A DNA stretch of 64,000 nt. Origin: CAYJFD01 sp964369605 (GTDB lineage Bacteria > Bacteroidota > Bacteroidia > Bacteroidales > UBA932). Both the position numbers and the translations under genes were made by a program. Positions 25,851 through 33,942 of this stretch are shown piece after piece. The stretch's first letter is position 1. Every line of letters starts with the position of its first letter. The DNA lies in the NCBI GenBank assembly GCA_964369605.1, contig CAYJFD010000006.1, positions 10,142 to 74,141 on the forward strand, given 5' to 3'. The notes beneath the pieces are model-generated. The model had not been told where the DNA came from. It saw only the letters and a list, made by a program, of their open reading frames with translations, and searched no databases.

Positions 25851-26336
25851 ATGGAGAAGGGAGGGCAAGAGAAGTATTTATCTTACTTGATGAGGATCTG
25901 TTCGTTGAGAGAATATTCAAGGGCGGATATCGAGAAATATATAATAAAGAAGGGCTATAGTAAAGAGGACTCCGAAAAAATGATAAGGAGGCTTGAAGAT
26001 GAAAAATTCATCGACGATGCGCGCTATGCAAATGCCTATGTGAGGGATAAATCAACACTAGCTGGATGGGGTGCAAGAAAAATAAGATATCAATTATTGT
26101 CAAAGGGACTAAGTAGAGAGGTAGTAGATGAGGCAATAGATGAAAACTACAAACAAGCATCAGAAAAAATGGTGAAAGTATTAAGTGTCAAATGGATGAC
26201 ACTTGAGAAAAAAGAAGAAGATGAATATCTAAGACGAAAAAAACTAGAGGCCTATGCTGCCTCTCGTGGATATAGTTTTGATGAAATAGAAATTTTTTTA
26301 AAAAATAATAAGAATGATAACAGCAGAGCAGATTAA
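25851..26336 (+). CDS. recX: Regulatory protein RecX
   Basis: A 161-residue RecX-like protein (family usually ~150-200). Typical three-helix repeats are visible: SREYSRADIEKYIIKKGY is the first, and EKFIDDARYANAYVRDKS followed by GWGARKIRYQLLSKGLS carries the most conserved segment. RecX binds RecA filaments and inhibits or remodels them. It lies about 3.4 kb from recA on the opposite strand, not directly behind it. The last 23 bases overlap the start of prfB. Confidence 0.88.
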   Translation: MEKGGQEKYLSYLMRICSLREYSRADIEKYIIKKGYSKEDSEKMIRRLEDEKFIDDARYANAYVRDKSTLAGWGARKIRYQLLSKGLSREVVDEAIDENYKQASEKMVKVLSVKWMTLEKKEEDEYLRRKKLEAYAASRGYSFDEIEIFLKNNKNDNSRAD

Positions 26337-27400
26337 AGATTTACATCAGCGTCTCTCTACGTTGGGGAGGTGTCTTTGACATCGATGCAAAGAGAGAAGA
26401 ATTAGAACAAGCACAAATAAAGACAACAGCTGCCGATTTTTGGGATAAGCCGAAGGAAGCGGAGTTATTCCTAAAATCGATATCAGCCATAAAGTACTGG
26501 GTGAATTCTTTCCAAGCGGCTCAGCACTCTTGTGAGGATTTAGAGGTGTTGTATGATTTCGCAAAGGAAGATGTAGCTCTAGAGTCAGAGTTAGAACTCG
26601 AATATCATAAACTTCTAGGTCAAATTGAGGAGATAGAGCTAAGAAGCATGCTTTCGGAAGAAGGCGATAATCTAGGAGCCATAGTTAAAATCAATTCAGG
26701 TGCTGGAGGAACAGAGAGTTGTGACTGGACTGCTATGCTTATGAGAATGTATATTCGTTGGGGTGAGAGAAATGGATATAAAACAAAGGTTAGTTCATCT
26801 GTAGATGGAGATGTTGCAGGCTTAAAATCTGTAACCATAGAATTCGAAGGAGACTATGCCTTTGGATATCTGAAATCTGAGAGTGGAGTACATAGATTAG
26901 TTCGTATATCTCCATTTAACGCACAAGGTAAAAGACAAACAACTTTTTCCTCAGTATTTATATATCCATTAGTGGATGATACGATAGAAATAGATATAAA
27001 TCCAGCAGACCTAGAGTGGGATACCTTCCGCTCATCAGGCGCTGGAGGACAAAATGTAAATAAGGTAGAAACTGGAGTAAGAGTAAAACACCTTCCCTCA
27101 GGAATAGTTGTAGAAAATACAGAAAGTAGATCCCAGCTAGATAATAGAGAGAATGCACTTAGAATCTTAAAGTCGCATCTCTATGATGTCGAACTAAAGA
27201 AACGACAAGAAAAGCAGGCTGAATTAGAGGGGACGAAAAAGAGAATAGAGTGGGGCTCGCAAATTAGAAGTTATGTGCTTCATCCATATAAAATGGTTAA
27301 GGATTTAAGAACAGGAGAAGAGACTTCTGACACTGCTGGCGTCCTAGATGGCGATCTGAATTCATTTATGAAAACCTACCTTCTTGAGGCCCCTCTGTAA
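26314..27400 (+). CDS. prfB: Peptide chain release factor 2, expressed by programmed +1 frameshift
   Basis: RF2 is encoded in two frames. The first 21 codons start at the ATG 26314 (MITAEQIKDLHQRLSTLGRC, then Leu) and stop at an in-frame TGA at 26377. A +1 shift at CTT-TGA-C continues into the main frame (DIDAKREELEQAQIK onwards) to 27400, for a product of about 361 residues. Domain II has the stop-codon-reading SPF motif (ISPFNAQGKR) and domain III the GGQ motif (SGAGGQNVNKVET). RF2 terminates at UGA and UAA. This is the classical autoregulated gene, not a broken one. It overlaps the end of recX. Confidence 0.95.
26361..26380 (+). promoter_or_regulatory. prfB programmed frameshift signal
   Basis: The slippery site CTTTGAC is at 26374-26380. 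Upstream, GGGGAGG at 26364-26370 resembles a Shine-Dalgarno sequence and ends three bases before CTT, the same spacing as in the Escherichia coli prfB signal. Low RF2 lets the ribosome shift; high RF2 terminates at the TGA. Confidence 0.93.
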
Positions 27401-27427
27401 GATCTTAACTACTAGTTGTTTACAAAT

Positions 27428-27455
27428 AGACCATCCTTATTTAAGGGTAGTCTTT
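27428..27455 (+). terminator. Terminator between prfB and the convergent metallopeptidase gene
   Basis: AGACCATCCTT (27428-27438) pairs with AAGGGTAGTCT (27442-27452) with one mismatch and one wobble, followed by T residues. It could serve both strands. Confidence 0.65.
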
Positions 27456-27472
27456 TTGTATGTTATTGAAAA

Positions 27473-28081
27473 CTAGCGTGATGCAAGGGGGCTTTGTTTG
27501 ATTAATTTGTACCTTTTGAGTTCGGCCCTAAGTTCTTTTTCCTTATTGTTTAATAGAGAGTTAAGAAGGTTGTAAAAATCTGAACTATGATTAGGGTGTA
27601 CTAGATGACAAAGTTCGTGAATTAATACATAGTCCCTAAGGTGTTCAGGGAGCGACATTAAATTAATGTTTAAGTTAATGTATTTGCGAGTAGAACAGCT
27701 TCCCCAGTTAGATATATTATTCCTAAGAGTAACTCTTTGGTAAATAAATCCGAATCTTGAAGCCAGTTCTTCAAGACGTGGAATTAAATAGGCCTTTGCT
27801 GCGGACTTAAGTTTCTTTTCTTCATCTTCACTACTTGGTGCTTGGATAGTATAAGGAGAGTTTTTAAGAGCTTCACGATTAGAAACTTGTTTGCTGATAG
27901 TATCTCTTAGCCATAGGGTATTCTGCTCTAAAAAACTGAGAGCTCGCTTCTTTGTCACAAACCAAGGAATACTAATACGAATTTCACCCTTTGCATTTAT
28001 GGATAGACGAATATTTTTACTTCCCTTTCGGCGAGAAATATTAATGATTCCGAATTCTTTATGTTCTATCTTATTTAGCAT
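27473..28081 (-). CDS. YgjP/SprT-like metal-dependent hydrolase (DUF45)
   Basis: A 202-residue protein of the M48-like DUF45/YgjP family. The metal site is IHELCHLVHPNHS: HExxH is present as HELCH, with a further histidine downstream. The RNISNWGSCSTRKYINLNI segment just before it is also family-specific. Biological role is poorly known; the fold is that of a zinc metalloprotease. It has its own promoter and does not look like part of the corrinoid operon upstream. Convergent with prfB. Confidence 0.88.
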   Translation of the reverse strand: MLNKIEHKEFGIINISRRKGSKNIRLSINAKGEIRISIPWFVTKKRALSFLEQNTLWLRDTISKQVSNREALKNSPYTIQAPSSEDEEKKLKSAAKAYLIPRLEELASRFGFIYQRVTLRNNISNWGSCSTRKYINLNINLMSLPEHLRDYVLIHELCHLVHPNHSSDFYNLLNSLLNNKEKELRAELKRYKLIKQSPLASR

Positions 28082-28097
28082 AGTAGTATGAAAGGCA

Positions 28098-28129
28098 CAA
28101 AAGTAATATTTTTTATGACCTAACGCAAA
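28098..28129 (-). promoter_or_regulatory. Promoter of the YgjP-like gene
   Basis: On the minus strand TTTG (28129-28126), 20 bases, then TACTTTTG (28105-28098). The box is 16 bases before the start codon, so the message has a short leader. It separates this gene from the btu operon. Confidence 0.65.
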
Positions 28130-28144
28130 AGAGCTACTTAAGAC

Positions 28145-29272
28145 CTATTTAAGAGCTTCCCACACCATCGTGCTGTCCTGAGTGAGTCCAGGATGAAAAA
28201 TATTAATCAGAGATTTTAAAATTCGCTCAGGATGAATAGCAATATCCTCGTAATATGTGCTTTGGTATGTATTACATCCATATATTTTCTTATTCTGAAA
28301 AGCTGAGAATAATGAGTAGTGCTCGTAGATATCCTTAAAATCAGAATAGCTATAGTCATAAGTGGAGTAATACTTTAGTAGCCAGAAATCAGCATTCATA
28401 CCCTTATCTAGAACAGCCTCAAAAGGGAAAGGAGAACTTCCTGTTCCCGGCAGGTCATCAAAGATATATTTCGCTCCAGCATCTTTGTACATCCTTACCA
28501 TATAACTATCAGCCTGAGGAATTAACCAAGAGCTACCATAGATACTCTCTGTAAGTAAGGTTGGTCTGTATTCAACACTATCAGTAAGTGTTTTTAAATA
28601 GTTATACTCGCCTACAACTGCTCTAAAGATGGAATCAGCCATTTTTTCTTTACCAGTAAGCATTCCATAAAAGCGAAGCCATTCTACCCTCCCAAGAGGA
28701 TGAGGCTCGAGGTAGTCTGCTCCCTCAATAATAGGGATGTCAGTTTTTTCTGTTGCTCCGTAAGAGTGATTTTCAAATGGAGAGCTTATAAGGACTTGCG
28801 TCCCAATATCTAGGATGGTCTCTACGTTAGGCGCAAAAGATGATCCAAGGTCTTTGATGCGACCACTAGAAATTCCAGACTGTATATAATCTGAATTTAC
28901 ATATTCGCTTTCGCATACGCCGATCACCCTATCTACTACATCTAGTTCTTCAAGGATAGCGATGTGAACCGATGTAAATACTCCAATACTATCGATAGGA
29001 GTTCTAATTATCACACCCTCAGGTAATTTTGAAGGAAGTTCCTTATTTTTCTCTACGAGGATGTAGCTGTTAAGGAACTTACTAGTATCCCAGCTGTTCT
29101 TAATTCTTACGTAGTTAAAATCTTTGTGTCTTTCGATAATAAGATTTTGAGCATAAAGACAAGAGTCTGTGCTGAGAGGTTTAAAAAAAACAGTCCTTCC
29201 CTTCTCTGAACAAGAGAAAGAAGAGAAGAGAAGGACTAGTAAAAAACCTATGGAGAAGTTTTTTTTGATCAT
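28145..29272 (-). CDS. btuF: BtuF-like corrinoid-binding ABC transporter lipoprotein
   Basis: A 375-residue protein with lipobox FSSFSC (Cys21). The body is a periplasmic-binding-protein type II/III fold (helical backbone) as in BtuF and iron-siderophore binders: HIAILEELDVVDRVIGVCES, ETILDIGTQVLISSPFENHS, DIPIIEGADYLEPHPLGRVE. Its place as third gene behind a cobalamin riboswitch argues for corrinoid rather than iron. Eleven bases separate it from the BtuG-like gene. The partner permease and ATPase (BtuC and BtuD) are not next to it in this window. Binding specificity is inferred from context. Confidence 0.8.
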   Translation of the reverse strand: MIKKNFSIGFLLVLLFSSFSCSEKGRTVFFKPLSTDSCLYAQNLIIERHKDFNYVRIKNSWDTSKFLNSYILVEKNKELPSKLPEGVIIRTPIDSIGVFTSVHIAILEELDVVDRVIGVCESEYVNSDYIQSGISSGRIKDLGSSFAPNVETILDIGTQVLISSPFENHSYGATEKTDIPIIEGADYLEPHPLGRVEWLRFYGMLTGKEKMADSIFRAVVGEYNYLKTLTDSVEYRPTLLTESIYGSSWLIPQADSYMVRMYKDAGAKYIFDDLPGTGSSPFPFEAVLDKGMNADFWLLKYYSTYDYSYSDFKDIYEHYSLFSAFQNKKIYGCNTYQSTYYEDIAIHPERILKSLINIFHPGLTQDSTMVWEALK

Positions 29273-29283
29273 TTATAAGAATA

Positions 29284-30336
29284 TTAATAAGTGAATTCTA
29301 CGCAAATAGGATTTAATCCTTGGCAGTCTAAACTTTCTAGTAAAGCTCCTTGGGAATTAAATATGTACATATTTCCAGTGTTTACGTAGTCAGTGTCTAA
29401 TACATAAATATTACCGCTTTTGGTATCTACCTTGACACCACTTGGGTTATTTTTTATGTCTGTGCTATTTTGAATAAAATTACCAGTAACTTTGTCACTA
29501 ACAGTGTCAAAAATAAGGTACTTAGTAGTCATATTCCAGTTTTCGTCGTATACAGAGCTGATGATTAGTAGTTCTCCATCAGTGCCCATAGCTGCTCTTG
29601 TAGGTATTACACCTTCTATGGTGCTAACTTCTCCGTTAGTTGTGTCAATCTTCTGTAGCTTTGCAGGAATCTCTGCGTAGTTACCCCAAGTGATAAGGTA
29701 TAGTTCATTATCCTGGTCGATAAAGAAAGTCTGAGGGTTAGTTCCCACAGTGATAGTTTTAGTAACAGTCATAGTTGCAGGGTCTACAACAGATACAGTC
29801 GCAGTAGTGTAATTCATTCCATCTGAGTTTGCAACGTAGATAAGGCCATCGTGAGCGATAACTCCTTCTGGCATATTTCCTACAGCTACACTTTTCGTGC
29901 TGTGATCTTTAGTGTCGATCTGCACTAACTTGCCTGCGAAATCAGTAACATAAACTTTACCATCGTATCCTACAAATTTACGTGCTGCGATATTTTCTAA
30001 TTTAGTGATTAGCTTTCCACTTAGATCGGTTATTAGGACTACTTCACTTCCAGTCGCCCCGATGTAGATATTATCTCCGTAGATTAACATATCGTTAGCT
30101 GTATCGCCTATTTTTATACCATTTACAGTTTCAAAAACGTAAGCGCTTAGAGTTTTGTCTTCGATATCATAGATACTTAGTGAGGAGTTATTGTCTCCGA
30201 AGTTTCCACTGCTTAGAATATGTACACCACTAGTGTTAGGACTTTGGGTATTGCCTCCACCTTTATCACAAGAAGTGAAAGTAAGATTTAAGATAGAGAT
30301 AAAAAATAAGATTTTAATTAAGGAATTCTTTTTCAT
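29284..30336 (-). CDS. btuG: BtuG-like surface beta-propeller lipoprotein (DUF5074/YncE type)
   Basis: A 350-residue protein with lipobox LTFTSC (Cys23). It consists of seven-blade propeller repeats: YGDNIYIGATGSEVVLITDL, AHDGLIYVANSDG with VVDPATMTVTKTITVGTNPQ, GNIYVLDTDYVNTGNMYIF. Proteins of this type encoded next to BtuB in Bacteroides are BtuG, a cell-surface protein that binds vitamin B12 very tightly and passes it to BtuB. The identification rests on fold, lipobox and position between btuB and btuF-like genes. Eight bases separate it from btuB. Confidence 0.82.
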   Translation of the reverse strand: MKKNSLIKILFFISILNLTFTSCDKGGGNTQSPNTSGVHILSSGNFGDNNSSLSIYDIEDKTLSAYVFETVNGIKIGDTANDMLIYGDNIYIGATGSEVVLITDLSGKLITKLENIAARKFVGYDGKVYVTDFAGKLVQIDTKDHSTKSVAVGNMPEGVIAHDGLIYVANSDGMNYTTATVSVVDPATMTVTKTITVGTNPQTFFIDQDNELYLITWGNYAEIPAKLQKIDTTNGEVSTIEGVIPTRAAMGTDGELLIISSVYDENWNMTTKYLIFDTVSDKVTGNFIQNSTDIKNNPSGVKVDTKSGNIYVLDTDYVNTGNMYIFNSQGALLESLDCQGLNPICVEFTY

Positions 30337-30344
30337 TTTATTAT

Positions 30345-32345
30345 TTAGTAAATTATTTGTAACGTAATTCGAAATGAGCGACCAGGCATAGGATAATACT
30401 TTATTACCTCGTAGTGAGTGTTAGTTATGTTTAGACACTCAGCTTGAATCTTTAAACTATAATCATCCCATTTAAAGGTGCGAAAAAGGGATAAATTATG
30501 ATCAAGATAGCCTTCTATTAGATTAGGTGCTATGTTTTGAGGAAAAGAATATCGCTCTCCCACAGCATTTATAGTATAAGATACATTTATCCACTTGTTT
30601 AGAAGGATAGCTGCTAGGTTTCCACTATGTCTGGGCGTATAGGGTATTTGGTGTTTATAGTTTTTTGATTCAGGGTCTGTTACGTCTACAGCATATTGAT
30701 AGCTATAGTTTGCTGACAGTTCAAGACTAAGCCAATGTGACAGTGTTAGATATGCACTAGCGTTAATATCGGAGCCTAGTATGCTGGCCTCTCCGACATT
30801 TAGCATTCTCCATAAGAACATTGAAGGAAGTGCTACGATCTTATCTTCTACTTTATTGTAGTAGCTGTCTAATGAAAGGGAGAATGTCTGGAGAATATTA
30901 TTATTTATGTCTTTTCTCCAAGTTAGACCAAGGTTAAACTGCGTTGCAATCTCCGGTCTTAAATCTGAATTCCCTATTCTAGCATAGTATAGTTCATTGA
31001 AGGTAGGTACCCTAAAGCCATCTCTATATGAGGCACGCACTCTAAGGTCTTCGTCTTCTAGTACTTTGAATGAGAAGCTTGCTGAAGGTGATATCCTAAA
31101 CCTGTTAGGCGCAGCCTCTCCTGTTTTTGTGCTTTCGGATATGTATGTGGCTAAAGCGCTAAGCGTGAACCTTACTCTCGAATTTTGGTATTGCCCTGAA
31201 AGGGCTGTAAGTGAGGTATAACGAGAAGGGAAGAGGAAGTCAGGAAGATTGGCATCTAGTGTGTTGATGAAGTAGTCTTGTGCTAGTGAGACACTTAGGT
31301 GTTCAAAAGGAGCATATTTAACAGCGGAAGATAGGTAGTATTCTTCCTGTGTGTAAATATCGTTTTGTACGCCATCTGTGTAAATAGATTCGGGATTCTG
31401 ATAGTGAGTCCAGGCGTAATTATATTTTGCTTGTGCTAGCATCTCCCATTTGTCTGAGAATTTTACCTGGTAATTTGCTTGAGTAAATGCTACCTTGTCC
31501 CATAGGCGCTCAGCATTATTATCTGCATATAGTATTATGCCCCCTGGTAGACCTCTTTCAGAATCATAGTAGCTTGATTTAAACTGTAATTTACCGTAGT
31601 TTCCTAGTTCTCCACTTAGATTAATTTCTCCATTGAAACTTTCTAAGTCACTATTTTCTCTAATTTCTGTACTGCTATGAGTGCCATTTTCTAGTATGAA
31701 TGGATAGTTTCCTTTGGTATTGAGGTAGTCTGTACTTACAGAAAGCCACCATTTCTCAGATAGTTTTTGATCGTAGTAAAGGGACGGATTATAAGTGTTG
31801 AATGACCCAAGGCTCATCTGAGCGTTAATGTGATAGTTCTTGTCTTCGTAAAAGGGTTTGGAACTCACTAAGGAAAGTACAGCTGCTGAAGCTAGAGTCC
31901 TCGCACTCTGAAATATATTGTCTTCTTGCCCAATGCTTAGCTGAACAGAGCTAATATTATCTAGATTAAATCTGCTGATATCTATTTGTCCACTCTGGGA
32001 ATTAGACATAGCTACTCCATCATAAATAACGGCAGTATGTGTAGAGCCAAGGCTTCTCACGGATACTGTTTTTAGGCCACCTATTCCACCATAGTCTTTA
32101 ATGTTAACTCCTGAGAAGGTTTTTATGGCCTCAGAGAGTGTTTGTATGCCAAGGTTCTGGATGTTGTGTTTGCTTAGTACTTGAATCGGAGCGGAGCTTT
32201 TTGTTGGAGAACTTAGAAGGGTGCCAGATATAATAGTTTCGCTTAAAGTATCGCTTATAGGAGGCGAACTAGCAAACAAGCTTAATGAAAATGGCATTAA
32301 GCAAAGCACTATAATAGCGTATATATATAATCGGTTTCTAAACAT
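30345..32345 (-). CDS. btuB: TonB-dependent corrinoid receptor BtuB
   Basis: A 666-residue outer membrane receptor, similar in length to BtuB. After a signal peptide ending near LFASS comes a TonB box-like DTLSETIISG, a plug domain (FSGVNIKDYGGIGGLKTVSV, VIYDGVAMSNSQSG) and a 22-strand barrel ending in RSFRITLQIIY. It is the first gene behind the cobalamin riboswitch, which makes corrinoid the likely ligand. The downstream genes encode BtuG-like and BtuF-like lipoproteins in the same transcript. Confidence 0.88.
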   Translation of the reverse strand: MFRNRLYIYAIIVLCLMPFSLSLFASSPPISDTLSETIISGTLLSSPTKSSAPIQVLSKHNIQNLGIQTLSEAIKTFSGVNIKDYGGIGGLKTVSVRSLGSTHTAVIYDGVAMSNSQSGQIDISRFNLDNISSVQLSIGQEDNIFQSARTLASAAVLSLVSSKPFYEDKNYHINAQMSLGSFNTYNPSLYYDQKLSEKWWLSVSTDYLNTKGNYPFILENGTHSSTEIRENSDLESFNGEINLSGELGNYGKLQFKSSYYDSERGLPGGIILYADNNAERLWDKVAFTQANYQVKFSDKWEMLAQAKYNYAWTHYQNPESIYTDGVQNDIYTQEEYYLSSAVKYAPFEHLSVSLAQDYFINTLDANLPDFLFPSRYTSLTALSGQYQNSRVRFTLSALATYISESTKTGEAAPNRFRISPSASFSFKVLEDEDLRVRASYRDGFRVPTFNELYYARIGNSDLRPEIATQFNLGLTWRKDINNNILQTFSLSLDSYYNKVEDKIVALPSMFLWRMLNVGEASILGSDINASAYLTLSHWLSLELSANYSYQYAVDVTDPESKNYKHQIPYTPRHSGNLAAILLNKWINVSYTINAVGERYSFPQNIAPNLIEGYLDHNLSLFRTFKWDDYSLKIQAECLNITNTHYEVIKYYPMPGRSFRITLQIIY

Positions 32346-32392
32346 AAATTTATTTTAAAAGCCAAGGCCCGTGGTCTTAAAATTATTAATGA

Positions 32393-32560
32393 ATGCAGGT
32401 AGGTCTTCTGACTTATTCTACATTGGAAGCCTTCCCATCGTTAGACAGTGGCATAAGAATTTCCAATGTTCTTTAGAAATTACAGCTACGGGTATAGTCC
32501 TAGATTCTCACTAGATTCCCTCAAGAAAATACAAGTAATGTATTCTCTCACCTAAATTCA
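32393..32560 (-). promoter_or_regulatory. Cobalamin riboswitch
   Basis: Read on the minus strand, the leader contains GCCACTG (32452-32446), a following GGGAAGG, and the B12-box AGTCAGAAGACCTACCTGC (32413-32395), all hallmarks of the cobalamin riboswitch. It lies between a good promoter and btuB. Ligand binding should switch off the uptake operon. I see no clear T-tailed terminator between the aptamer and the ATG at 32345, so control is probably at translation initiation. Confidence 0.92.
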
Positions 32561-32564
32561 AGCG

Positions 32565-32572
32565 CAAAGGTA
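32565..32572 (-). promoter_or_regulatory. -7 promoter box of the btu operon
   Basis: TACCTTTG on the minus strand, perfectly matching TAnnTTTG. Transcription would start near 32560 and include the whole riboswitch. Confidence 0.7.
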
Positions 32573-32621
32573 TATTTTTTTTACATATACCAAAAAAAAT
32601 ATCACATTATTTAATTTTTCG

Positions 32622-32692
32622 CCCCACCACGAAAGATTAATCTTGGGGCTAGCGCCATATCTTCCTTAGGTGTGTGGGAATGCTACATCAGT
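32622..32692. repeat. Palindromic element A, copy 1
   Basis: Imperfect ~70-bp palindrome. Arms are CCCCACC and GGTGTGTGGG; inside lie AAGATTAATCTT and the core GGGGCTAGCGCC. Its left arm is less complete than in the other copies. Confidence 0.8.
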
Positions 32693-32788
32693 TAGGATGC
32701 ACGAGTAGTGTTTTCGAAGCTTTTCTGCTCAAATATCTTGCATAAGCTGTATTCCGACATAGGTCACCTCAAATTTTTAATCTAAACA

Positions 32789-32838
32789 CCCCACCCGTCG
32801 TCAAAAAACGCTCTCAGGCAGTGAAAACTCCGACGGAC
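32789..32838. repeat. Hairpin element D, copy 1
   Basis: About 50 bp starting CCCCACCCGTCG and ending CCGACGG. CCGTCG and CGACGG are inverted and can pair around a ~30-base loop. Confidence 0.75.
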
Positions 32839-32860
32839 CGCTACTTTTCGGCTCAAAATG

Positions 32861-32910
32861 CCCCACCCGTCGTCAAAAGATGCTCTCAGAGGGCAAAAAC
32901 TCCGACGGGC
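32861..32910. repeat. Hairpin element D, copy 2
   Basis: CCCGTCG (32866-32872) and CGACGGG (32903-32909) form a perfect seven-pair stem; an inner GCTCTC/GAGGGC can add a second one. It lies 72 bp from copy 1. Confidence 0.8.
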
Positions 32911-32969
32911 CACATCATTTTATATCATACCTAGTATTCATTATCTAGTTATCTCGCACATTACCGCAC

Positions 32970-33035
32970 TCCCACCCACCACGAAAGATTGAACTTTGGG
33001 CTGGCGCCACAGCTTCCTTAGGTGGGAGGGAATGC
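32970..33035. repeat. Palindromic element A, copy 2
   Basis: Arms TCCCACCCACC and GGTGGGAGGGAATGC. This copy has the AAAG/CTTT inner variant (AAAGATTGAACTTTGGG) and TGGCGCCA core, like copy 5. Confidence 0.8.
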
Positions 33036-33286
33036 TCTACTCAAAATATTGAATCAGGATATTACCGCCGAGCCATTTCTCTCAGAAATGGCAATGGCGT
33101 GTTTTGAAGAGTTTCTCCAGAAACTCGTACTTTTTTAAAAAGTATGAACAAAAGAAAAGAATCCGCAGCTTCTTCCATTCCTATCCTCACTACCACTACC
33201 GTCCTAACACATTATCGCACTCCCACCCACCACGAAAGATTAATCTTGGGGCTAGCGCCACATCTTCCTTAGGTGTGTGGGAATGC
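33036..33286. repeat. 251-bp tandem unit, copy 1
   Basis: Contains three consecutive hairpins: GCCATTTCT/AGAAATGGC (33072-33092), GAGTTTCT/AGAAACTC (33109-33126) and TACTTTTT/AAAAAGTA (33128-33144), and ends with element A copy 3 (33221-33286). Confidence 0.9.
33221..33286. repeat. Palindromic element A, copy 3
   Basis: Arms TCCCACCCACC and GGTGTGTGGGAATGC with one mismatch; inner AAGATTAATCTT as in copies 1 and 4. Confidence 0.8.
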
Positions 33287-33537
33287 TCTACTCAAAATAT
33301 TGAATCAGGATATTACCGCCGAGCCATTTCTCCCAGAAATGGCAATGGCGTGTTTTGAAGAGTTTCTCCAGAAACTCGTACTTTTTTAAAAAGTATGAAC
33401 AAAAGAAAAGAATCCGCAGCTTCTTCCATTCCTATCCTCACTACCACTACCGTCCTAACACATTATCGCACTCCCACCCACCACGAAAGATTAATCTTGG
33501 GGCTAGCGCCACATCTTCCTTAGGTGTGTGGGAATGC
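33287..33537. repeat. 251-bp tandem unit, copy 2
   Basis: Nearly identical to the preceding unit; a difference I see is the loop of the first hairpin (CCC instead of CTC). The length, 251, is not a multiple of three, so the repeat does not preserve a reading frame. Ends with element A copy 4. Confidence 0.9.
33472..33537. repeat. Palindromic element A, copy 4
   Basis: Same sequence type as copy 3, followed by the second long block with D elements. Confidence 0.8.
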
Positions 33538-33643
33538 TCTCATCATTTAGGATGCACGAGTAGTGTTTTCGCGGCTTTTCTGCTCAAATATCTTGCATAA
33601 GCTGTATTCCGACATAGGTCACCCCAAATTTTAAATCTAAACA

Positions 33644-33693
33644 CCCCACCCGTCGTCAAAAAACGCTCTCAGGCAGTGAAAACTCCGACGGAC
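33644..33693. repeat. Hairpin element D, copy 3
   Basis: Counterpart of D copy 1 at an offset of 855 bp. Confidence 0.75.
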
Positions 33694-33715
33694 CGCTACT
33701 TTTCGGCTCAAAATG

Positions 33716-33765
33716 CCCCACCCGTCGTCAAAAGATGCTCTCAGAGGGCAAAAACTCCGACGGGC
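33716..33765. repeat. Hairpin element D, copy 4
   Basis: Counterpart of D copy 2 at an offset of 855 bp, with the same seven-pair stem. Confidence 0.8.
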
Positions 33766-33820
33766 CACATCATTTTATATCATACCTAGAATTCATTATC
33801 TAGTTATCTCGCATATCCCC

Positions 33821-33890
33821 GCATTCCCACCCACCACGAAAGATTGAACTTTGGGCTGGCGCCATATCTTCCTTAGGTGGGTGGGAATGC
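33821..33890. repeat. Palindromic element A, copy 5 (perfect arms)
   Basis: The arms GCATTCCCACCCACC (33821-33835) and GGTGGGTGGGAATGC (33876-33890) are a perfect 15-bp inverted repeat. Further inside AAGAT and ATCTT can pair, around a GGGCTGGCGCC core. It is the best formed copy and the outer boundary of the array. Confidence 0.88.
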
Positions 33891-33942
33891 CTCTGATTAT
33901 GAGATAAAAACGTGTAATAAATTTTGTTGTTTTATTTTTTTT

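Larger units (their letters stand above)
32622..33890. repeat. Non-coding nested repeat array
   Basis: The 1.27 kb between the btu promoter and the lipoprotein at 34014 has no credible gene. It is built from four kinds of block. Palindromic element A occurs five times (listed singly). Hairpin element D occurs four times. A segment of ~415 bp (A-D-D-A, 32622-33035) is repeated at 33472-33890 with a handful of differences and an offset of ~855 bp. Between them is a tandem pair of 251-bp units (33036-33286 and 33287-33537). Short open frames here are repeats of each other out of any family and are not annotated. No transposase is present. Confidence 0.9.

Noticed and set aside
26314..26500. prfB as a frameshifted pseudogene
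   Set aside because: The TGA sits exactly in the known CTTTGAC programmed frameshift site with a stimulator sequence.
33104..33600. Two nearly identical 81-84 residue open frames on the plus strand
   Set aside because: They exist only because the 251-bp unit is repeated; they run through hairpins and element A and resemble no protein.
32622..33890. Possible CRISPR array
   Set aside because: Repeats are of several classes, 50-415 bp long, and there are no regular unique spacers or cas genes.
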